Assembly: GCA_903901045.1 (NCBI GenBank)
Contig: CAIUPP010000080.1
Span: 1-46,570, forward strand
Source of the DNA: an uncultured Planctomycetota bacterium
GTDB lineage: Bacteria > Planctomycetota > Brocadiia > CAIUPP01
Direction: 5' to 3'
Length of the DNA: 46,570 nucleotides
Positions 43,070 to 46,570 of this stretch are shown here, piece after piece; within the stretch, counting starts at the first letter, position 1; the number at the start of each line of letters is the position of its first letter. The position numbers were made by a program, and so were the translations under genes. The notes under the pieces are model-generated. The model saw only the letters and a list, made by a program, of their open reading frames with translations, made no database searches and was not told where the DNA came from.

Positions 43070-43251
43070 GTGACGCCGGAAAAGGAGCCGGTCTTGGACA
43101 GACGGGCTTTCTGCAATCCCCCGATGACCTGCAGAGCGGCGCCATTCTGGTCATGGAACGGTACGCTGAAACCGGACGAAACGCGCTGGCAGGTACGCGA
43201 GATGGTGAACAAGGGCATGCAGGCGGTGCCTTCATGCATGCGCGCCTATGA
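43070..43251 (+). pseudogene. GH106-like glycosidase N-terminal fragment with frameshift
   Basis: The first frame reads FCNPPMTCRAAPFWSWNGTL, then KPDETRWQVREMVNKGM, which is the opening of GH106-type rhamnosidases and related enzymes (NPP, PFWSWN, EVRRQIREM-like). At about 43217 the similarity moves to another frame, GGAFMHARL, the expected continuation, and a stop ends it at 43251. Only about 60 codons of a protein that normally exceeds 800 residues remain. It lies between the dehydrogenase and the third URO-D-like gene on the same strand. Confidence 0.6.
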
Positions 43252-43265
43252 GAGGAGACTGCTCC

Positions 43266-44387
43266 ATGAACGACCGTGAACGCTTTCGCGCCTGCATGAC
43301 ATTCCAGGCGGTGGACCGCATGCCCCGCTGGGAATGGGGGTTCCGGAGCGATACCACGAGCCGCTGGTATGGCGAGGGGTTGCCCGCCAGTGTGCCGGAT
43401 ACGGTGGGCTGGGCGCAGTACTTCGGGCTGGACCGGGGGTGTGGGTATGCCAACGGCGCCATGGCCGAGAGACTGAACGTGAACGTCGAGTTGCTGCCCG
43501 GCTTTGAAAACGCCGTGATCGAAGAAGATGATCGCACCGTGTTGAGTCGCAACCGATGGGGGGCGCTGACGCGGAGTTCCAAGGTCGGGCAAAGCATTCC
43601 GCAATACCTGTCCTTCGGCGTTCGTACGCGCGACGATTTGCGCAAGTATCGTTCTGCATGGGATGCCGCCGCACCGCAACGCTATCCGGCTGACTGGGAT
43701 GATCGCAAACGGCGCTGGCGCGGCCGCGATTTTCCCGTTGCCGGCTGGACCTACGGATGGTACGGTCTGCTGCGCGAGTTGATGGGGGTCGAAGAACTTT
43801 CCGTGGCCTTCCACGAAGACGAAGCGCTCATCGATGAAGTCTGCGAATTCTGGGGCGATTTCATCATCCAGGCGTTCCATCGTGCACTGGTGGAGGCCAC
43901 TCCCGACTACGTCCTCTTCTGGGAGGATCTGGCCTTCAAGACCGGCCCGCCGCTTTCACCGCGGCACTTCCGGCGGTTCTTCCTGCCCCACTATAAGCGG
44001 GTTATTGAAGACTTCCGCCGACATGGCGTGACTCTTTTCATGGTCGATTCAGACGGCAATATCAATGACATCATCCCACTATGGATTGAGGCGGGGGTCA
44101 ATATTCTCGCACCATTTGAGGTTGCGGCGGGTATGGACGTGGTGCAGGTCGGCAGGCAGTACGGTCGCGACCTTGCCATGATCGGAGGTGTTGACAAGAT
44201 GGAGGTCGCCAAGGGGAGACTGGCCATGGAGGCCGAAGTCTGGCGCCATGTCGTGCCGCTCCTGGATCGCGGCGGCTACATCCCGACGCTCGATCATGCC
44301 GTTCTGCCGGAAACATCACTGGGTGACTACCGAAACTATTTGTCGCACTTGCGCTCTACCTGTGAGTCCGGCAAAGGGCAGCCCTGA
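43266..44387 (+). CDS. Uroporphyrinogen-decarboxylase-like protein 3
   Basis: A 373-residue URO-D-like barrel starting MNDRERFRACMTFQAVDRMP, the usual opening of this family. YVLFWEDLAFKTGPPLSPRH is the DLA-x-K-x-GP motif, and RRHGVTLFMVDSDGNINDII holds the late DSDGN motif that replaces HSCG of protein 2; thus the cysteine of the methyltransferase branch is absent. IPTLDHAVLPETSLGDYRNY closes the barrel. The ATG at 43266 has AGAGGAG eight bases upstream. It is more like protein 1 than protein 2 in its late motif. Function unknown; sugar-operon context is its only clue. Confidence 0.75.
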   Translation: MNDRERFRACMTFQAVDRMPRWEWGFRSDTTSRWYGEGLPASVPDTVGWAQYFGLDRGCGYANGAMAERLNVNVELLPGFENAVIEEDDRTVLSRNRWGALTRSSKVGQSIPQYLSFGVRTRDDLRKYRSAWDAAAPQRYPADWDDRKRRWRGRDFPVAGWTYGWYGLLRELMGVEELSVAFHEDEALIDEVCEFWGDFIIQAFHRALVEATPDYVLFWEDLAFKTGPPLSPRHFRRFFLPHYKRVIEDFRRHGVTLFMVDSDGNINDIIPLWIEAGVNILAPFEVAAGMDVVQVGRQYGRDLAMIGGVDKMEVAKGRLAMEAEVWRHVVPLLDRGGYIPTLDHAVLPETSLGDYRNYLSHLRSTCESGKGQP

Positions 44388-44467
44388 ACGCGACTAGTTG
44401 CATAAGTGCGTTGTCCGTGGCGCCGGGCACTGAGTCCGGCACTGAACATATATCCGGAGAGGATCCT

Positions 44468-45202
44468 ATGCCGCACAGAGACTCCTTTGCCATCCTGATG
44501 AATAAGCTTCGGAACATCACGGCGACAACCGTCAATGGTCGCGTCACGATGGTTGCGTTTGGTGATAGCGTCACGCTGGGATTGACGACGAACCCCGAGT
44601 TGCTCCATGAGCAAACGTATCACGCGTGCCTGCGCGCCGAGTTGGCTCGGGAGTTTCCCACCACGGCGTTCAGCACGATCAACGCCGGGGTCAACGGCGA
44701 TTCCACGGCCGGGGCTTTGCGTCGCATCCAGAGCGATGTGCTGGACCATCACCCGGACCTGGTGATCGTTGCCTTCGGCCTGAACGACAGCGGCGGGGGG
44801 AAAGAGGGGCTGCCCCGATTCACAGAGAATCTCGAGACCATTGTCCGGCAGTCTCAGAACGCTGGCGCGGGCGTGATCCTCCTGACGCCGAACCTGATGG
44901 CCACGCACGACAACGGCCACGTGGACCCGAACTACCGCCACGTGTTGACGGCGTTCATCGAACGGCAGAAAAGTGGGGCGCTGGCCCTCTACGCGGAGCG
45001 GATACGCCAGGTTGGAACAGCCACTGGCGCACCGGTTGCTGATGTGTACGCGGAATGGGAACGTCGGCAGGCACGGGGAGAGGACATGATCGCGCACCTC
45101 GCCAACGGCCTTAATCATCCCGATGCATTTGGCCACCAGATAGCTGCCGCGCTTCTATGGCAGGCCGTCCTCAGGCAACTGGAACAGAAGGAGGAGAAAT
45201 AG
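44468..45202 (+). CDS. SGNH/GDSL-family hydrolase (esterase)
   Basis: A 244-residue SGNH hydrolase. Block I FGDSVTLGL carries the nucleophile Ser34, block II is INAGVNGDST, block III FGLND and block V NHPDAFGH with the catalytic aspartate and histidine. There is no signal peptide. The family removes acyl groups, often acetyl esters, from sugars or small molecules; deacetylation of pectic oligosaccharides would fit the locus. The ATG at 44468 follows GGAGAGG and is preferred over an ATG 57 bases earlier. The stop is three bases before the following isomerase-like gene. Confidence 0.85.
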   Translation: MPHRDSFAILMNKLRNITATTVNGRVTMVAFGDSVTLGLTTNPELLHEQTYHACLRAELAREFPTTAFSTINAGVNGDSTAGALRRIQSDVLDHHPDLVIVAFGLNDSGGGKEGLPRFTENLETIVRQSQNAGAGVILLTPNLMATHDNGHVDPNYRHVLTAFIERQKSGALALYAERIRQVGTATGAPVADVYAEWERRQARGEDMIAHLANGLNHPDAFGHQIAAALLWQAVLRQLEQKEEK

Positions 45203-45205
45203 TCC

Positions 45206-46192
45206 ATGTCAGTGAAACAGTATGCGATCATCCTGGGGAACCTCGGCAACACCTGCGACCGTTTCTGCTCGGGCGGCTACAAGGACAACCCCGATACCAT
45301 GACCATGCTCAAGTCCGCAGCGGGCATTCCAGGGGTCACCGGCGTGGAACTGGTCGGGACGTGGGACATCCGGCCGGACAACGTGACCGACATGGCTCGG
45401 GCTCTGTCGGACCTTCACCTCCAGTGCGTCTCGATTATTCCGGACCATTTTTCTCAGAAGATCTGGGGGCGTGGCGCCTTCACGTCCCGCGATGCGACCG
45501 TCCGATGCAAGGCGGTTGATGCGACGCTGGAAACCTGCGAGATGGCGAAACGCCTCAGTTGTAGCCTGATCAATATCTGGAACGGCCAGGACGGCTACGA
45601 CTATCCCCTCCAAGCCGACTACATGCAGGAACGTGATTGGCTCACAGAGGGAATCCGCCAGTGCGCCACGCGGTTCCCGGACATGCGCTTCGCTCTGGAG
45701 TACAAAATGAAGGAGCCGCGCACGCACAGCTACCTGGCGCGAATGGCCGACACGCTGCTGGTTTGCGGGGAGACCGGGTGTGCCAATGTCGGTGTCACGA
45801 TTGACGTAGGGCACTCCTTCCTCGCCTATGAGAACGTGGCCGAGGCGGTCGTGCTGGCGAAGCGCGCGGGGGACAAGCTGTTTCACATGCACTTCAACGA
45901 CAATTACCGTTCGTGGGACGACGACATGATCGTCGGCTCCATTCACACCGTGGAGTACGTGGAGTTGCTTTACTGGCTTGACCGCATCGCTTACGCCGGG
46001 TGGTTCTCCATGGACCAGTATCCCTACCGCGAAGACGCGCGCGCCGCGCTGGCGGAGAGCGTGGCCTTCCTGCGAACTATCGAAGACCGAATGGAGCGGT
46101 ATCGCGGCCGGCTTGACGAGCTTCTGCGCCTGGGGGACGCCACCAGGAGCGCCGCCCTGATGCGCCAGATGCTCCTTGAGCATCAGAATTGA
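45206..46192 (+). CDS. Xylose-isomerase-like TIM barrel protein, second paralogue
   Basis: A 328-residue paralogue of the 16696 protein. Matching elements are FALEYKMKEPRTHSYLARMA with the metal-binding glutamate, TIDVGHSFLAYENVAEA, MHFNDNYRSWDDDM and the final QYPYRED. The N-terminal part (GNLGNTCDRFCSGGYKDN) also matches the start of the deleted copy at 17693, showing that copy was of this subtype. GGAGGAG precedes the ATG and the gene follows the SGNH hydrolase by three bases. A sugar isomerase or 3-epimerase role is expected; substrate unknown. Confidence 0.8.
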   Translation: MSVKQYAIILGNLGNTCDRFCSGGYKDNPDTMTMLKSAAGIPGVTGVELVGTWDIRPDNVTDMARALSDLHLQCVSIIPDHFSQKIWGRGAFTSRDATVRCKAVDATLETCEMAKRLSCSLINIWNGQDGYDYPLQADYMQERDWLTEGIRQCATRFPDMRFALEYKMKEPRTHSYLARMADTLLVCGETGCANVGVTIDVGHSFLAYENVAEAVVLAKRAGDKLFHMHFNDNYRSWDDDMIVGSIHTVEYVELLYWLDRIAYAGWFSMDQYPYREDARAALAESVAFLRTIEDRMERYRGRLDELLRLGDATRSAALMRQMLLEHQN

Positions 46193-46205
46193 GAGGCACC
46201 TTCGT

Positions 46206-46412
46206 ATGGTAAATAGACCTGCAACATCCGTCGCCGATCTCGTGGGCGATGTGTTCACGCCGGACATGGCGGTGAGCGCCACGTGGGCGGCCCGCTGGAT
46301 CGCCCCGTCGGGCGCGAAACACGAGAATTATTCCTTCCTTGCGCGCAAGGCTTTCACCCTGTCTTCCGTTCCCGCGAAGGCCATTCTGCGCATCGCGGCT
46401 ACTCTGCTGTGA
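46206..46412 (+). pseudogene. GH78-like rhamnosidase N-terminal fragment
   Basis: A 68-codon frame starting at the ATG 46206 reads WAARWIAPSGAKHENYSF, then LARKAFTLSSVPAKAILRIAA, which corresponds to the first sandwich strand of the GH78-like protein at 24497 (WKAKWIWLPD, FRRTFSIS, ALLRVTAG). A stop follows at once, where the family would continue with the FLNG motif, and the DNA beyond no longer resembles the family. It is a truncated remnant. Confidence 0.6.
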
Positions 46413-46570
46413 ACTGATGCTTCAAAATTAATCTTTTCGAAACAGCGGCGGAACGGCGGTTTTGATGCCCGAGTTCCATAGAAATCACCGTGCATTGGGC
46501 AAAGCGGGCTTTTGAAACAGTTGTAGAAGGCAGGGACAAGCAAGATTGGGGTGGTAGAAAGGACGAGGAA
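46413..46570. other. Unassigned window end
   Basis: 158 bases without a supported gene, terminator or repeat. The sequence after the rhamnosidase fragment could be the start of another insertion or deletion scar. Confidence 0.4.

Overview
The window is a GC-rich bacterial chromosome segment dominated by plant-polysaccharide and deoxy-sugar catabolism, with a small integrative element at the left end. The likely source is a PVC-group bacterium (Lentisphaerota or Kiritimatiellota-like). The basis is a large prepilin-like protein with the FTLIELLVV start and a C-terminal domain typical of that group, several uroporphyrinogen-decarboxylase-like proteins inside sugar operons, and many sugar-isomerase TIM barrels beside glycosidases. 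This placement is inference; there is no rRNA or marker gene here.

Layout. 1-82: start of an IS630-type transposase on the minus strand, cut by the window edge. 83-1719: no convincing gene, but a set of degenerate direct repeats (445-1670). 1720-7919: an integrative element on the plus strand: MerR-like HTH protein, small Cys-rich protein, Prim-Pol/SF3 helicase, an 11-copy GGAACGC iteron cluster, two small ORFs and a large serine recombinase. 7990-8870: debris, comprising head and tail fragments of two chromosomal genes (HAD hydrolase, GH3) and a tRNA-like 3' fragment. From about 9.0 kb to the end every gene is on the plus strand.

9017-18109: an operon with a clear sigma70-type promoter. It encodes an RpiR/SIS regulator, a RuBisCO-like protein without the loop-6 lysine, an L-rhamnulokinase-like FGGY kinase, a class III aminotransferase, two amidohydrolase-fold proteins (one without metal ligands), an SDR, a xylose-isomerase-like TIM barrel and an internally deleted second copy of that barrel. 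18121-26880: prepilin-like protein, a secreted 1477-residue rhamnogalacturonan exolyase-like protein and a cytoplasmic GH78-like rhamnosidase, ending in a strong terminator. 27277-32876: lipoyl E2, E1-alpha and E1-beta of a 2-oxoacid/acetoin-type dehydrogenase, an LsrF-type thiolase/aldolase, a pentulose-phosphate epimerase, and an SDR resembling the dehydrogenase half of bifunctional rhamnulose-1-phosphate aldolases. 32996-39052: a fragment, a small beta-sandwich-like protein, a second GH78-like protein and a large TIM-barrel glycosidase-like protein. 39138-46412: three URO-D-like proteins, an HpcH/HpaI aldolase, a D-2-hydroxyacid dehydrogenase, an SGNH hydrolase, another isomerase-like TIM barrel and two N-terminal glycosidase fragments.

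Taken together the chromosomal part looks like a locus for rhamnogalacturonan-type material: depolymerise it outside, release rhamnose inside, isomerise and phosphorylate it, and cleave the product. No classical RhaA or RhaD was recognised. The RuBisCO-like protein and the LsrF/epimerase/SDR set are the most plausible places for unfamiliar chemistry.
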